From Haloferax sp. Atlit-12N (GTDB lineage Archaea; Halobacteriota; Halobacteria; Halobacteriales; Haloferacaceae), in NCBI RefSeq assembly GCF_003383095.1, contig NZ_PSYW01000001.1:186001-250000 (forward strand): a stretch of DNA of 64,000 bases, read 5' to 3'. Within the stretch, counting starts at the first letter, position 1; every line of letters begins with the position of its first letter. The translations under genes were made by a program, and so were the position numbers. This document shows positions 1 through 8,003 of this stretch, piece after piece. Below the pieces are notes generated by a model. The model was given only the letters and a program-made list of their open reading frames with translations. It did no database searches and was not told the DNA's origin.

Positions 1-150
1 TTGCTCCCGCCTGTTGCCGTCGAACCGCGGCCCGGCTTCGAGGACGACGACTGTCGCTCCCGACTCGGCGAGTCGGTGGGCGACGAGGCCGCCGGCGGGC
101 CCGGCGCCGACGATGCACACGTCGGCGTCGGCGACGGGGATTCTATCCAT
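1..150 (-). CDS. GMC-type FAD-dependent oxidoreductase, N-terminal 50 residues only
   Basis: The gene runs off the left edge, so only the first 50 codons are visible. They encode a Rossmann dinucleotide-binding motif (VCIVGAGPAGG, then VVVLEAGPRF), which is the FAD-binding start of a glucose-methanol-choline family oxidoreductase. The ATG overlaps the 3' end of the upstream gene by 8 nt. That gene encodes a gluconate 2-dehydrogenase subunit 3-like protein, the usual partner of such flavoproteins, so the two probably form a membrane-side sugar or polyol dehydrogenase. The substrate cannot be read from this fragment. Confidence 0.8.
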   Translation of the reverse strand, partial: MDRIPVADADVCIVGAGPAGGLVAHRLAESGATVVVLEAGPRFDGNRREQ

Positions 151-757
151 CGCCCTCACCCCCGGAGTCGGTCGTCTCGGGGTCGTCCATCGTCGCCCGC
201 CGGTAGCTCTCGGCCCCGCCGGGGTGGCCGATAGGGTTCTCGATGCCGACGAGGCGGCCGCCGGTCGGCGAGGCGTAGAAGGCGTAGAGCAGTTCGTTCA
301 CGACGTGAAATCGGAGGCGCTCGGAGAGCGTCCCGTCCGGAATCGGGTCGGCCGCGTCGACGCCGAGTTCGCGGAGCAGGCGGTCGCGGTCGCCTTCGGG
401 AAGTTCGGCGAAGGCCGCACCCTCCCAGTCGCGGCCGATGTCGTCCAACTCGGTCGCGGCGTCGACCATCGCGGTCCGCCGCGAGTCGTCTCTCGCGCGC
501 CCGACGACGTAGGTCTCGACGAACTCCGAGACGCCCTCGGCCGCGCTCGGGTAGACGACCTCGGCCGCGGCGACCATCGTCTCGCGCACCGCGGTCGGCG
601 GGGTGTCGTCGCCGTCCGCTCCGTCCGCACCAGTCGACTCACCTGCCTCGTCGGTCGAATCGGCGGTCGGCGGGTCGAACTGCGTCAGCGACACGGCCCC
701 ACCGGTGACGCCGAGACCGGCGAGCACGGTCAGCGCGTCCCGTCGCGTCAGTCGCAT
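143..757 (-). CDS. Gluconate 2-dehydrogenase subunit 3-like Tat-exported protein
   Basis: A 204-residue protein with an N-terminal twin-arginine-like signal (MRLTRRDALTVLAGLGV) and a low-complexity Ser/Asp/Gly linker. The body carries helices typical of the gluconate dehydrogenase small (gamma) subunit, including FHVVNELLYAFYASPTGG and the conserved YRRA near the C terminus. In known complexes this subunit escorts the GMC flavoprotein through the Tat system and holds it at the membrane. Its stop codon overlaps the start of the GMC gene by 8 nt, so the pair is translationally coupled. The family is confident; the physiological substrate is unknown. Confidence 0.8.
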   Translation of the reverse strand: MRLTRRDALTVLAGLGVTGGAVSLTQFDPPTADSTDEAGESTGADGADGDDTPPTAVRETMVAAAEVVYPSAAEGVSEFVETYVVGRARDDSRRTAMVDAATELDDIGRDWEGAAFAELPEGDRDRLLRELGVDAADPIPDGTLSERLRFHVVNELLYAFYASPTGGRLVGIENPIGHPGGAESYRRATMDDPETTDSGGEGDG

Positions 758-798
758 TCGGCGGGAATTAGGCCAGCCTAATTATAGGGTTTGTCCTC

Positions 799-1191
799 TC
801 AGCCCGCGCGGTCGAGGACGACGGCGACGACGCCGAACGTGACGACCGCCGGGAGGACCGCGACGAACATGTCGAACCGCGCCCCGAGGTTGTATGCGAG
901 GACGAGCGCCTGCACGTACGCGAGGAACGTCGCCAGTATCGAGTCAAAGACGGGCGGGACGTTGGTTCCGCTTCCCGCAGCCCCGGCGAACCGGGTGACG
1001 AGGAGCGCGCCGAGGCCGATGACCGGGATGAGAAGCACGCCGAGCGGGGCGGCGACGAAAGAGTCGGGGTCGCCGCCGACGCCGAAGTGAATCGCAACCG
1101 AGGAGGGAAGTCGGGGGAGGGCCGCGACGCCCGCGACGGCGCTGAGTGCGAGTATCGCGACGCCGACGAGTGTCAATCGGGGGACACGCAT
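799..1191 (-). CDS. DUF1648-type small membrane protein
   Basis: A 130-residue protein with about four hydrophobic helices. The segment PSSVAIHFGVGGDPDSF, after the first helix, matches the DUF1648 signature (P..i.iHf...G.pD.w) found in SdpI-like immunity or signalling proteins and in many haloarchaeal membrane proteins. No catalytic motif is visible. It lies alone between the Tat subunit gene and the FAH gene on the same strand. Its function is unknown, and being SdpI-like does not by itself imply toxin immunity. Confidence 0.7.
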   Translation of the reverse strand: MRVPRLTLVGVAILALSAVAGVAALPRLPSSVAIHFGVGGDPDSFVAAPLGVLLIPVIGLGALLVTRFAGAAGSGTNVPPVFDSILATFLAYVQALVLAYNLGARFDMFVAVLPAVVTFGVVAVVLDRAG

Positions 1192-1239
1192 ACGGCCGGG
1201 TTGTGACTCGGCGATGAAAAAACGGGATGTCGGTCGCGC

Positions 1240-1971
1240 TCAGTCCTGTCGCACGTCGTGTTCGAGGACGCCGACGCCCTCGACTTCGACCGCGACGCGG
1301 TCGCCGTCTTCCAGCGGGCCGACGCCCTCGGGCGTTCCGGTCGAGATGATGTCGCCGGCTTCGAGCGTCATGTAGGACGTGATTTCAGCGACGAGGTCGG
1401 GAATCGAGAAGATGAGGTGTTCGATGCTGGAGTCCTGTCGCGTCTCGCCGTTCACGCGCAACGAGATGCTCGCGTCGTCGGGGAGGTGGTCGGGGTCGGC
1501 GAGGACCGGACCGAGCGGGGCAGAGCCGTCGAACGCCTTCCCGCGGACCCAGTTCGTCTCGATGTCCTGGTCGTCGCGGTTGGACACGTCGTTCATGACG
1601 GTGTAGCCCGCGATGACACCTTCGGCGTCCTCGGCCGCGACGTTCCGGCACTGCTCGCCGATGACGACCGCGAGTTCGGCCTCGTGTTCGACGTTCTTCT
1701 TGCCCGCGGGGAGCGTCACGGTGTCGCCGTGGCCGGCGACCGCGTTCGGCGGCTTGAGGAACAAAAGCGGCCGGTCGGGGACCTCCTCGTCGCGCTCCTC
1801 GGCGTGCTTGGCGTAGTTGCGGCCGATACAGACGATTTTCGACGGCTCGCACGGCGGGAGCACGTCGACCTCGTCGAGGTCGTAGTTCTCGCCGCCGAAA
1901 GAGACCGAATCGCCGTGCCACTCGCCGGTTCGAACTGCGCCCGCGGGGTCGCGGAATCGGACGTGATGCAT
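1240..1971 (-). CDS. Fumarylacetoacetate hydrolase (FAH) family protein
   Basis: A 243-residue protein with the short one-domain FAH fold. IVCIGRNYAKHAEE marks the N-terminal substrate region. EHEAELAVVIG supplies the metal-binding glutamates, NDVSNRDDQ follows, and STGTPEGVGPL is the conserved glycine-rich C-terminal loop. Members hydrolyse C-C bonds of acylpyruvates or decarboxylate oxaloacetate, usually with Mg2+. The substrate cannot be chosen from sequence alone, because this subgroup includes acylpyruvases and aromatic-degradation isomerases. It is monocistronic, with divergent DNA upstream. Confidence 0.85.
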   Translation of the reverse strand: MHHVRFRDPAGAVRTGEWHGDSVSFGGENYDLDEVDVLPPCEPSKIVCIGRNYAKHAEERDEEVPDRPLLFLKPPNAVAGHGDTVTLPAGKKNVEHEAELAVVIGEQCRNVAAEDAEGVIAGYTVMNDVSNRDDQDIETNWVRGKAFDGSAPLGPVLADPDHLPDDASISLRVNGETRQDSSIEHLIFSIPDLVAEITSYMTLEAGDIISTGTPEGVGPLEDGDRVAVEVEGVGVLEHDVRQD

Positions 1972-2278
1972 GCCCCACGCGTCGGCGGGGGGCGTGATAG
2001 GCTTTTACATCGCGCGGGTCGCCCGGTGACGTGGGACATTCTTGCACGATTCTCATCGCTTTTGTGGCCGTGGGATGACGGACGTGTATCGGCCGTCCCG
2101 GACAGTTCGTTCGAGTGGACTCGGGCGGCCGATTCTGCTGTCGAATTCGAGACGAGAGCGACTGTGCCGTCTCCCTAGCCGTCGCCGCGACTCACCGATG
2201 AGGGGGACCGCCGAAAAGCGGTCACACCGCCCCCTGCGAATAGCTTTTTGTGTATTTCGCCTGTAACAACCGAGTGCT
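1972..2278. other. Divergent intergenic region, 307 bp
   Basis: This gap lies between the FAH gene (minus) and the UPF0173 hydrolase gene (plus). Short open frames on both strands cross it, but none has a recognisable protein pattern or a convincing start. An AT-richer stretch near 2240-2262 may be the plus-strand promoter. I see no repeat or RNA gene in it. Confidence 0.5.
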
Positions 2279-2995
2279 ATGGAACTCACCTGGCACGGTC
2301 ACTCGACGTGGTACGTCACGGTCGGAGACACCTCGCTTCTCATCGACCCGTTCTTCGACAACCCCGCCACGTCTCTCGACCCGAGCGACGTGGAGACTCC
2401 CGACTACGTCCTGCTCACCCACGGGCACGCGGACCACATCGCCCACGCAGGCGAGTTCGACGGCGCGACGGTCGTCGGCACGCCCGAACTCACCGGCTAC
2501 GTCGAAGCCGAGATGGGCGTCGACGAGACCATCGGCATGAACATCGGCGGGACGGTCGAACTCGGCGACGCGTTCGTCACGATGGTCCGCGCCGACCATA
2601 CCAACGGCATCAACACCGGCTACGAGCACGAGGCCGGGATGCCCGGCGGCTACATGATTAGCGACACGCTGCCGACACAGGAGTCCGACGCCGACTCCAC
2701 GACGTTCTATCACGCGGGCGACACGGGACTCATGACCGACATGCGCGAGATTTTCGGCGCGTACTTCGAACCCGACGCGGCCGCGCTCCCGGTCGGTGAC
2801 CACTACACGATGGGTCCGTGGCAGGGCGCTATCGCCGCCGACTGGCTCGGCGTCGACCACGTGTTCCCGATGCACTACAACACGTTCCCAGCTATCGAAA
2901 TCGACGTGCGCGACTTCGAGCGCGAGGTGAAAGCCGCCGGCAGTCAGGCCGAGGTTCACGCCCTCGACGGCGACGAGTCGTTCACCCTCGAATAG
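2279..2995 (+). CDS. UPF0173-type metal-dependent hydrolase (metallo-beta-lactamase fold)
   Basis: A 238-residue protein of the MBL-like UPF0173 family. It begins [11 protein letters not shown], carries [10 protein letters not shown], and has the metal-binding HGHADH motif at about residues 59-64. Further histidines occur at ADHTNG and HAGDTG, and PMHYNT lies near the C terminus. These are the two-metal ligands of the family. The enzymes are uncharacterised hydrolases of the cytoplasm. A strong hairpin follows 18 nt after the stop. Confidence 0.85.
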   Translation: MELTWHGHSTWYVTVGDTSLLIDPFFDNPATSLDPSDVETPDYVLLTHGHADHIAHAGEFDGATVVGTPELTGYVEAEMGVDETIGMNIGGTVELGDAFVTMVRADHTNGINTGYEHEAGMPGGYMISDTLPTQESDADSTTFYHAGDTGLMTDMREIFGAYFEPDAAALPVGDHYTMGPWQGAIAADWLGVDHVFPMHYNTFPAIEIDVRDFEREVKAAGSQAEVHALDGDESFTLE

Positions 2996-3013
2996 CCTCT
3001 CACCTCGCTCGGT

Positions 3014-3034
3014 GACGACCCGTTTCGGGTCGTC
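3014..3034 (+). terminator. Hairpin downstream of the UPF0173 gene
   Basis: A perfect 9-bp inverted repeat (GACGACCCG, loop TTT, CGGGTCGTC) starts 18 nt after the stop codon. It could end or stabilise the upstream transcript. Haloarchaeal termination normally depends on T-rich runs more than on hairpins, and no long T-run follows here. Confidence 0.4.
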
Positions 3035-3058
3035 GCTTGTGCACACCGTTGTCCTATT

Positions 3059-3091
3059 GAGGAACTTTTAGGGTCGGTCGCTCCGTTCCTC
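3059..3091. promoter_or_regulatory. Inverted repeat just upstream of the OsmC start
   Basis: GAGGAAC (3059-3065) and GTTCCTC (3085-3091) form a 7-bp inverted repeat around a 19-nt spacer, ending 7 nt before the osmC-like ATG. It could be an operator or a weak 5' hairpin. This is pattern evidence only. Confidence 0.3.
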
Positions 3092-3098
3092 GGAATGA

Positions 3099-3497
3099 AT
3101 GTCCGACATCCAGACCTCTACTGTCAGCGAGGAAGGGTACGCATGCACGAGCCAGGTCGGCGACTTCGACCTCCAGATCGACGCCACCGACGAGACGGGT
3201 CCGAACCCGAACGCCGCGCTCGTCGCGACGTACGCCTCCTGTTTCCTCCCCGCCTTCCGCGTCGGCGGTCAGAAGACGGGCTTCGACGACCTCGGTAAGG
3301 TCCAGATCGACGCCGACGCCGACCTCGACGACGGCGACGACCTCACGAGCATCAGCTTCGACGTCTACGTGGAGTCCGACCTCTCGGACGACGAGTTCGC
3401 CGAAATCACGGAACTCGCCGAGGACATCTGCCACGTCCACGACGCGCTCCGCGACGAGCTGCAGGCCGACGTGACCGTCGTCGGCGACGCGTTCTAA
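3099..3497 (+). CDS. OsmC-family thiol peroxidase-like protein
   Basis: A 132-residue OsmC/Ohr-fold protein. The motif GPNPNAALVATYASC (Cys48) matches the family's helix with the peroxidatic cysteine, and the second conserved cysteine is Cys111 in AEDICHVHDAL. Members reduce organic hydroperoxides with thiols in the cytosol, although many OsmC-like proteins have no tested substrate. The ATG at 3099 is preferred over the out-of-frame ATG at 3095 because it opens the full family domain. Confidence 0.85.
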   Translation: MSDIQTSTVSEEGYACTSQVGDFDLQIDATDETGPNPNAALVATYASCFLPAFRVGGQKTGFDDLGKVQIDADADLDDGDDLTSISFDVYVESDLSDDEFAEITELAEDICHVHDALRDELQADVTVVGDAF

Positions 3498-3599
3498 GCG
3501 TCGCTCGCCACTCGCGCCGACACACACTCGCATTCTTTTCACAGAAATCGAAGCCGCCAGCGACGGGTGTCGCGGCGGACTCGGAGACGCCCCGCCGGG

Positions 3600-3734
3600 T
3601 CAGTAGCGGCGCTTCTTATAGCTTCGAAGACTCATAGCCTCGCCTTCCACGATGATAACCTCGCGGTCTTGGGGGTCCGATTCGACGACGTCGTCGACCT
3701 GTTCGCGGAAGTACGGGCTGTTCGGCTCTTCCAT
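3600..3734 (-). CDS. Small conserved haloarchaeal-type protein, 44 residues
   Basis: A short ORF with an acidic N-terminal half (MEEPNSPYFREQVDDVVES) and a basic C terminus (LRSYKKRRY). The central DREVIIVEGEAMSLR looks like a beta strand and turn. Codon use (G/C at third positions, Asp/Glu rich) resembles neighbouring genes. AT-rich DNA lies directly upstream (3744-3775), as expected for a haloarchaeal promoter. Its function is unknown. Confidence 0.6.
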   Translation of the reverse strand: MEEPNSPYFREQVDDVVESDPQDREVIIVEGEAMSLRSYKKRRY

Positions 3735-3812
3735 ACCACTCCCTTCGTCGCCCCTAATAAAAATCTTTGTCAGACATTCTCACACGCGATATCGTGTGAG
3801 CGGCTCGGCGAA

Positions 3813-4409
3813 TCAGTCGTCCGCGGCCGCTGCGGCCGGTTCGTGGCTGATTTCGGTGCCGAGTACGTCGAGGAACGCCGCCAGCCACTCGGGGTGGTCC
3901 GGCCACGCCTGCCCGGTGACGAGGTTGCCGTCGACGGTCACCTCGTCGACCCACGAGCAACCCGCGCGCTCGACTTCCGCGCGAACGGCGGGATAGGCGG
4001 TCATCTCGTAGCCGTCGAGGACGCCCGCGGCGGCGAGAATCTGCGGGCCGTGGCAGATTGCGGCGACCGGCTTCCCCTCGTCGAAGAAGTGCCGGACGGC
4101 GTCCAGCACTTCGTCGTAGCCGCGGAGATACTCCGGTGCGCGGCCGCCGGGGACGACGAGCGCGTCGTAGTCCGCGGGGTCGATATCGGCGAACGTCGCG
4201 TTCAGCGCGAAGTCGTGGCCACGGGTCTCCAGATACGTCTGGTCGCCGCGGAAGTCGTGGACGGCGGTCTTACACCGGTCGCCGTCCTCTTTTTCGGGAC
4301 ACACCGCGTGGACCTCGTGACCCACCATCTGTAGTGCCTGGAACGGTACCATAATCTCGTAGTCCTCGACGAAGTCGCCGGCGAGGAGCAGAATCTTCTT
4401 TCCGGACAT
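3813..4409 (-). CDS. DJ-1/PfpI family protein
   Basis: A 198-residue class I glutamine amidotransferase-like protein. It starts [18 protein letters not shown], where the glutamate is the conserved active-site acid, then [14 protein letters not shown]. The nucleophile elbow is [10 protein letters not shown] (Cys119, His120). Relatives are called intracellular proteases, deglycases or chaperones; the true activity here is not certain. An ATG 6 nt upstream and a GTG 9 nt upstream are in frame, but MSGKK gives the usual family start. Confidence 0.85.
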   Translation of the reverse strand: MSGKKILLLAGDFVEDYEIMVPFQALQMVGHEVHAVCPEKEDGDRCKTAVHDFRGDQTYLETRGHDFALNATFADIDPADYDALVVPGGRAPEYLRGYDEVLDAVRHFFDEGKPVAAICHGPQILAAAGVLDGYEMTAYPAVRAEVERAGCSWVDEVTVDGNLVTGQAWPDHPEWLAAFLDVLGTEISHEPAAAAADD

Positions 4410-4517
4410 GGGCATCACCCGGTCGGTAGTTGTCGCGTCAGAACGATAATGATTGTGCAGGCGGGGTTATCGGCGGCTCGGAAGTCGACTCTCAACCACT
4501 TTCGCGGCCGAGAACGG

Positions 4518-4553
4518 CTATTTCGAGAGGATGTAACCTATTTCGAGAGGATG
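4518..4553. repeat. Direct repeat duplicating the last codons of the HAD gene
   Basis: The 16-mer ctatttcgagaggatg occurs at 4518-4533 and again at 4538-4553. The second copy is the C-terminal coding end of the HAD gene (RILSK plus stop, read on the minus strand). The first copy lies just beyond the stop, so the gene's tail has been duplicated in tandem with a 20-bp period. Confidence 0.8.
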
Positions 4554-5320
4554 CGACCGATGTCGCCGAGGCCGTCGAGGACGTGGTCGGGTTCGTACTC
4601 GCTCGCCGCGAGGGCCGCGTCGTCGGTCACGCCGGTTCGGACGAGCGCGGTCCCCATGCCCGCGTCGAGGCCGAACGCGATGTCGGTGTCGAGGCGGTCG
4701 CCGACGATGAGCACCTCCTCGGGCGGCAGGCCCAACTTGTCGAGGACGTACTCCTGGGCGACCTTCGAGGGTTTGCCGAGAATCGCGTCGGGGTCGCGCT
4801 CGGCGACGCCCGCGACGGCGTTGATAATCGCGCCCGACCCGGGGATATCGCCGTCGGCGGTCGGGATGATGACGTCGGGGTCGGTGCCGTAGAAGGCGGC
4901 CCCGGAGCGAAGCGCGCGGTTGGCGTCGCGGAGGTCGTCGTAGTGGAACTCGCGGTCGATGGCGACGACGACGACTTCGGGGTCGTCGGTGGAGCCGACG
5001 AGTTCGAGGCCGGCGTCGCGGAGTTGGTCGCGGAAGCCCGCCTCGCCGACGCAGAACGTCCGCGCGCCGGGATGTCGGTCGGCGAGGTACGCCGTGGTGG
5101 TCGTGCCGGAGGTTACCACCTCGTCGGCGGTCGCGTCGATGCCGGCCCCGCGGAGCCGCGCCTCGTAGGCGACGGGGGCCTTCGTCGGGTTGTTCGAGAC
5201 GAACAGTCGGTCGAGCCCGGCGGCGTCGACGGCGGCGAGCCCGTCGAGCGCGCCCGGAATCGCTTCGTCACCGCGGACCACGGTCCCGTCGACGTCGAGA
5301 ACGACACCTCGGTAGTTCAT
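4538..5320 (-). CDS. HAD superfamily IIA hydrolase (NagD/PGP-like phosphatase)
   Basis: A 260-residue phosphatase. Motif I is VLDVDGTVVRG (Asp9 nucleophile, Asp11 acid), motif II is FVSNNPTK, and the IIA cap domain runs from about residue 80 to 180. Motif III is GKPSK, and motif IV is IVGDRLDTDIAFG. Members dephosphorylate small phosphorylated metabolites such as phosphoglycolate, glycerol phosphate or nucleotides in the cytosol. The family is certain; the substrate is unknown. Its 3' end has been partly duplicated just downstream. Confidence 0.88.
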   Translation of the reverse strand: MNYRGVVLDVDGTVVRGDEAIPGALDGLAAVDAAGLDRLFVSNNPTKAPVAYEARLRGAGIDATADEVVTSGTTTTAYLADRHPGARTFCVGEAGFRDQLRDAGLELVGSTDDPEVVVVAIDREFHYDDLRDANRALRSGAAFYGTDPDVIIPTADGDIPGSGAIINAVAGVAERDPDAILGKPSKVAQEYVLDKLGLPPEEVLIVGDRLDTDIAFGLDAGMGTALVRTGVTDDAALAASEYEPDHVLDGLGDIGRILSK

Positions 5321-5398
5321 CGTCCTCGGTAGGGAGCCGGGGCTGTTGAACGTTCGCCCGAGAGAACCATTATGTTCATTGGTGACATATGTCGTCGT

Positions 5399-5653
5399 AT
5401 GGGTGTCTCTTCGAAGCGGTTGGTCGGGTGGCTTCGCGGGCCGGCGACCGGCAACAGCGCCATGGGCGTGTACGGCCTCGTGACCGCGATGGTCGCGCTG
5501 TTTTTGACCTACTCCATCGTGGCCACGTTCTCCGTCGTCCTCCCGCTGTTGTCGACGACGGCCATCGTCCTCACGGCGCTCGCCGTGTGGGTGCTGACGT
5601 GGGCGGTCCTCGACGTGGTCGCCAGCCGGACGATTCGCGATTCGTCGGCCTGA
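5399..5653 (+). CDS. Small two-helix membrane protein
   Basis: An 84-residue protein starting MGVSSKRLVGWLRGP. Two hydrophobic helices span about residues 22-47 and 49-73, and a short charged tail follows. An upstream in-frame ATG at 5372 exists, but it lies in AT-richer DNA that looks like promoter. No family was recognised. Confidence 0.6.
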   Translation: MGVSSKRLVGWLRGPATGNSAMGVYGLVTAMVALFLTYSIVATFSVVLPLLSTTAIVLTALAVWVLTWAVLDVVASRTIRDSSA

Positions 5654-5830
5654 GGGCTCTCACCCTCGCCGTCGTGGGCCTCATCGCCGTCAGCGAGCGC
5701 GGCGTGGCGCGTCCACGCTGGCGGTGAGCATGCCGCAAGCGTTGCGAGCGTCGGGTGCGTCGGTTCCGAGGTTGCGGCGGGACCGTCACAGAACCAAAGA
5801 CCAATATGCGCGTCGCCCTACTCGTCTACC

Positions 5831-6616
5831 GTGACGAACACGCAGCTGACACTCGTCCAAATCGACAACTACGGGCCGTGGACGGTCACTCCGGACCCGC
5901 GGCGGGAGATGGACCTCCAGACGCTCCAGTCGCGGCTCTTCGCCGACTTGGCCCAGTTCGTCGGCTCTCGCGACGGGTACGCGTTTTTTACCCGGTTCGA
6001 CAACATGGTCGCGGTCACGAACGGGCTCGACCGCGACGACCACGAACTGCTGCAGGAGTCTATCGGAAACCGCTATCCCGTAACGCTCAGTCTCGGTATC
6101 GGCGCCGACCGGTCGCCTGCAGTCGCGCTCGAACGCGCCACCGACCGCATCCAGCGCGCCGGCAGCGCGCAGGACGGCGACCGCCGCGAGGTGCTCTCCG
6201 GTGAGACCCTCGCGGACGCCGACCGCTCGGACACCGACCTCCAAATCGCGCACTTCGACGTGAACGACGCGACGGGCAAGTACACCGACCGCCTCAACGA
6301 GTTCGACACGTTCATCCACATCGAACAGGGCTACGCGTCGCTCATGCGCCACCTGCGCGAGGAACACGGTGCGCTGTCGTTCTTCGTCGGCGGCGACAAC
6401 ATCATCTCGGTCACGCCCGACCTCACCGAAGACCAGTACCGTAACGCCATCGACCACGTCGAGGCCGAGGCGGACGTGGAACTCAAAGTCGGCGTCGGCA
6501 CGGCTTCGAACGCCCACGAGGCCGGCTTCGCGGCCAAGCACGCGCTCGAAGACTGCCGCCACCGCGGCACGACCGTCGAGTTCGCCGACGCGGCCGTCGA
6601 GACCGCAGACGACTGA
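5831..6616 (+). CDS. arfA: GTP cyclohydrolase III (GTP cyclohydrolase IIa)
   Basis: A 261-residue archaeal GCH III, made of two copies of a nucleotidyl-cyclase-like domain. The first contains FTRFDNMVAVTNG and the second FFVGGDNIISVTP, with the GD and ND metal-binding aspartates. The enzyme converts GTP to the formamidopyrimidine FAPy nucleotide, the first step of archaeal riboflavin and F420 synthesis. It does not make dihydroneopterin triphosphate. The start is GTG; it gives the family N terminus TNTQLTLVQIDNYGPWT. The next gene begins 3 nt after the stop, and the operon continues through the PTPS-like and glycosyltransferase genes. Confidence 0.93.
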   Translation: MTNTQLTLVQIDNYGPWTVTPDPRREMDLQTLQSRLFADLAQFVGSRDGYAFFTRFDNMVAVTNGLDRDDHELLQESIGNRYPVTLSLGIGADRSPAVALERATDRIQRAGSAQDGDRREVLSGETLADADRSDTDLQIAHFDVNDATGKYTDRLNEFDTFIHIEQGYASLMRHLREEHGALSFFVGGDNIISVTPDLTEDQYRNAIDHVEAEADVELKVGVGTASNAHEAGFAAKHALEDCRHRGTTVEFADAAVETADD

Positions 6617-6619
6617 ACG

Positions 6620-7618
6620 ATGGAGGGTCGCGCGGTCTACTTCGTGGCCCCCGAACGCGTCGAGGTCCGCGACCGCGACGTGCCCGCTCCCGGCCCCGGT
6701 GAGGTTCGCGTCCGCACCCTGACCTCCGCCGTGAGTTCCGGCACCGAGCGACTCGTCTACCGCGGCGAGGCCCCGACCGACCTCGCCGCCGACGAGTCCA
6801 TCGCGGCGCTCGACGGCGACCTCTCGTTTCCGCTCCGCTACGGCTACGCCGCCGTCGGCGAAATCGAGGCCGTCGGCGACGACGTGCCCGGCTCGCGGCT
6901 CGGAAGCCGCGTCTTCGCGTTCAACCCCCACGAGAGCCGATTTCTGGCGTCCCCCTCGGAACTCATCTCCATCCCCGACGACGTGACCGACGAGCGCGCC
7001 GCGCTCTTGCCGACGATGGAGACCGCGCTCAACTTCGTGATGGACGGACGGCCGCTCATCGGCGAGCACGTCGTCGTCTTCGGACAGGGCGTCGTCGGCC
7101 TCGTGACCACCGCGCTCCTCGCGCAGTTCCCGCTCGGGAGCCTGACCGCGGTCGACTGCGTGGCCGAGCGCCGGGCCATCGCCGAGGCGCTCGGTGCCGA
7201 CGAGGCCGTCCATCCCGAGTCGCTGGACGCGCCCGCCGACGGGGCCGACCTGACGCTCGAACTCTCGGGCGACCCCGACGCCCTCGACGACGCCCTGTCG
7301 GTGACGCGGTACGACGGCCGGGTCGTCGTCGGGTCGTGGTACGGAACCAAGCCCGCCACCCTCGACCTCGGCGGGCGGTTCCACCGCTCGCGCATCAGCG
7401 TCGAGAGCAGTCAAGTCAGCACCATCGACCCCGACCTCCGGGGGCGCTGGGACGCCGACCGCCGCTTTTCCTTGGCGTGGGACCACCTCGAAGACCTCCC
7501 GCTGGACCCGCTCGTGACCCACCGAATGGGTGTCGAGTCCGCCGCGCGCGCCTACCGACTCCTCGAAGACGCCCCCGACGAGGCCGTCCAAATCCTCTTT
7601 ACCTACCGGAACGCTTGA
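6620..7618 (+). CDS. MDR-family dehydrogenase/reductase lacking zinc ligands
   Basis: A 332-residue medium-chain dehydrogenase/reductase. The N-terminal GroES-like part holds SSGTERLVYRGEAP where ADHs carry the catalytic-zinc Cys, and RYGYAAVGEIEAVG where they carry GHE, so the metal site is absent. The Rossmann part starts at VVVFGQGVVGLVTTALL. This pattern resembles the BchC-like branch (SGTERLL, then YGYE.VG). It probably uses NAD(P)H on a ring or side-chain carbonyl. It is sandwiched between arfA and a PTPS-like gene, so a pterin or flavin precursor is a reasonable substrate guess, but only a guess. Confidence 0.8.
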   Translation: MEGRAVYFVAPERVEVRDRDVPAPGPGEVRVRTLTSAVSSGTERLVYRGEAPTDLAADESIAALDGDLSFPLRYGYAAVGEIEAVGDDVPGSRLGSRVFAFNPHESRFLASPSELISIPDDVTDERAALLPTMETALNFVMDGRPLIGEHVVVFGQGVVGLVTTALLAQFPLGSLTAVDCVAERRAIAEALGADEAVHPESLDAPADGADLTLELSGDPDALDDALSVTRYDGRVVVGSWYGTKPATLDLGGRFHRSRISVESSQVSTIDPDLRGRWDADRRFSLAWDHLEDLPLDPLVTHRMGVESAARAYRLLEDAPDEAVQILFTYRNA

Positions 7619-7624
7619 CAGTTC

Positions 7625-8002
7625 ATGTACCGCGTCTCGGTTCGCAGGGACCTCATCGCCCAGCACTACCTGACGGTTCCGAACCCCGGACCGGAAGGTG
7701 AGCTTCACTCCCACGCGTTCACCGTCGAGGTCGAACTCTCGGGCCCGGAACTCGACGAGTACGGCTATCTCGTCGATATCGACGACGTAAAGGCCGCGCT
7801 GGACGCGACGCTGTCTCGCTACCGCGACGAGACCATGAACGAACTCGTCGAGTTCGCCGGGCAGAACCCGAGCGTCGAGCGGTTCGCCCGCGAGGTGTGC
7901 GAACAGTTCGTCGAGGCGGCGTCACTTGAGGCGCCCCAGCACGTCTCCGTTCGCATCTGGGAGGACGACGTCGCGAGCGCGACCTACGAGACGCCGCTCT
8001 GA
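7625..8002 (+). CDS. 6-pyruvoyl-tetrahydropterin synthase/QueD-like protein, Cys-less active site
   Basis: A 125-residue T-fold protein. The zinc histidines are readable as His14 and His28-x-His30 (LHSHAF), and VDIDDVK and the PSVERFARE helix (usual PT.E..A) are present. The catalytic Cys of QueD, four residues before the first His of HxH, is Glu24. The usual Asp-His pair (LDH..LN) is replaced by a DETMN segment. Glu for Cys is a hallmark of PTPS-III proteins, which release 6-hydroxymethyl-dihydropterin. So this is probably not a normal QueD. It starts 6 nt after the MDR gene. Confidence 0.85.
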   Translation: MYRVSVRRDLIAQHYLTVPNPGPEGELHSHAFTVEVELSGPELDEYGYLVDIDDVKAALDATLSRYRDETMNELVEFAGQNPSVERFAREVCEQFVEAASLEAPQHVSVRIWEDDVASATYETPL

Positions 8003-8003
8003 C

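Noticed and set aside
2042-2266. 74-residue ORF between the FAH and UPF0173 genes
   Set aside because: Arg/Ser-rich composition, no family resemblance and no promoter-like element; treated as non-coding.
4058-4354. 98-residue Arg-rich ORF opposite the DJ-1 gene
   Set aside because: Typical shadow frame; nearly half the residues are Arg, Gly or Ser and the opposite strand encodes a clear enzyme.
5786-7714. 642-residue minus-strand ORF over arfA and the MDR gene
   Set aside because: The plus strand encodes recognisable enzymes through the whole interval; the minus frame has no domain and Arg/Val/Gly-rich mirror composition.
7926-8003. Longer N terminus for the glycosyltransferase
   Set aside because: The upstream part overlaps the PTPS-like gene in another frame, and the GT-B fold starts exactly at the GTG at 8004.
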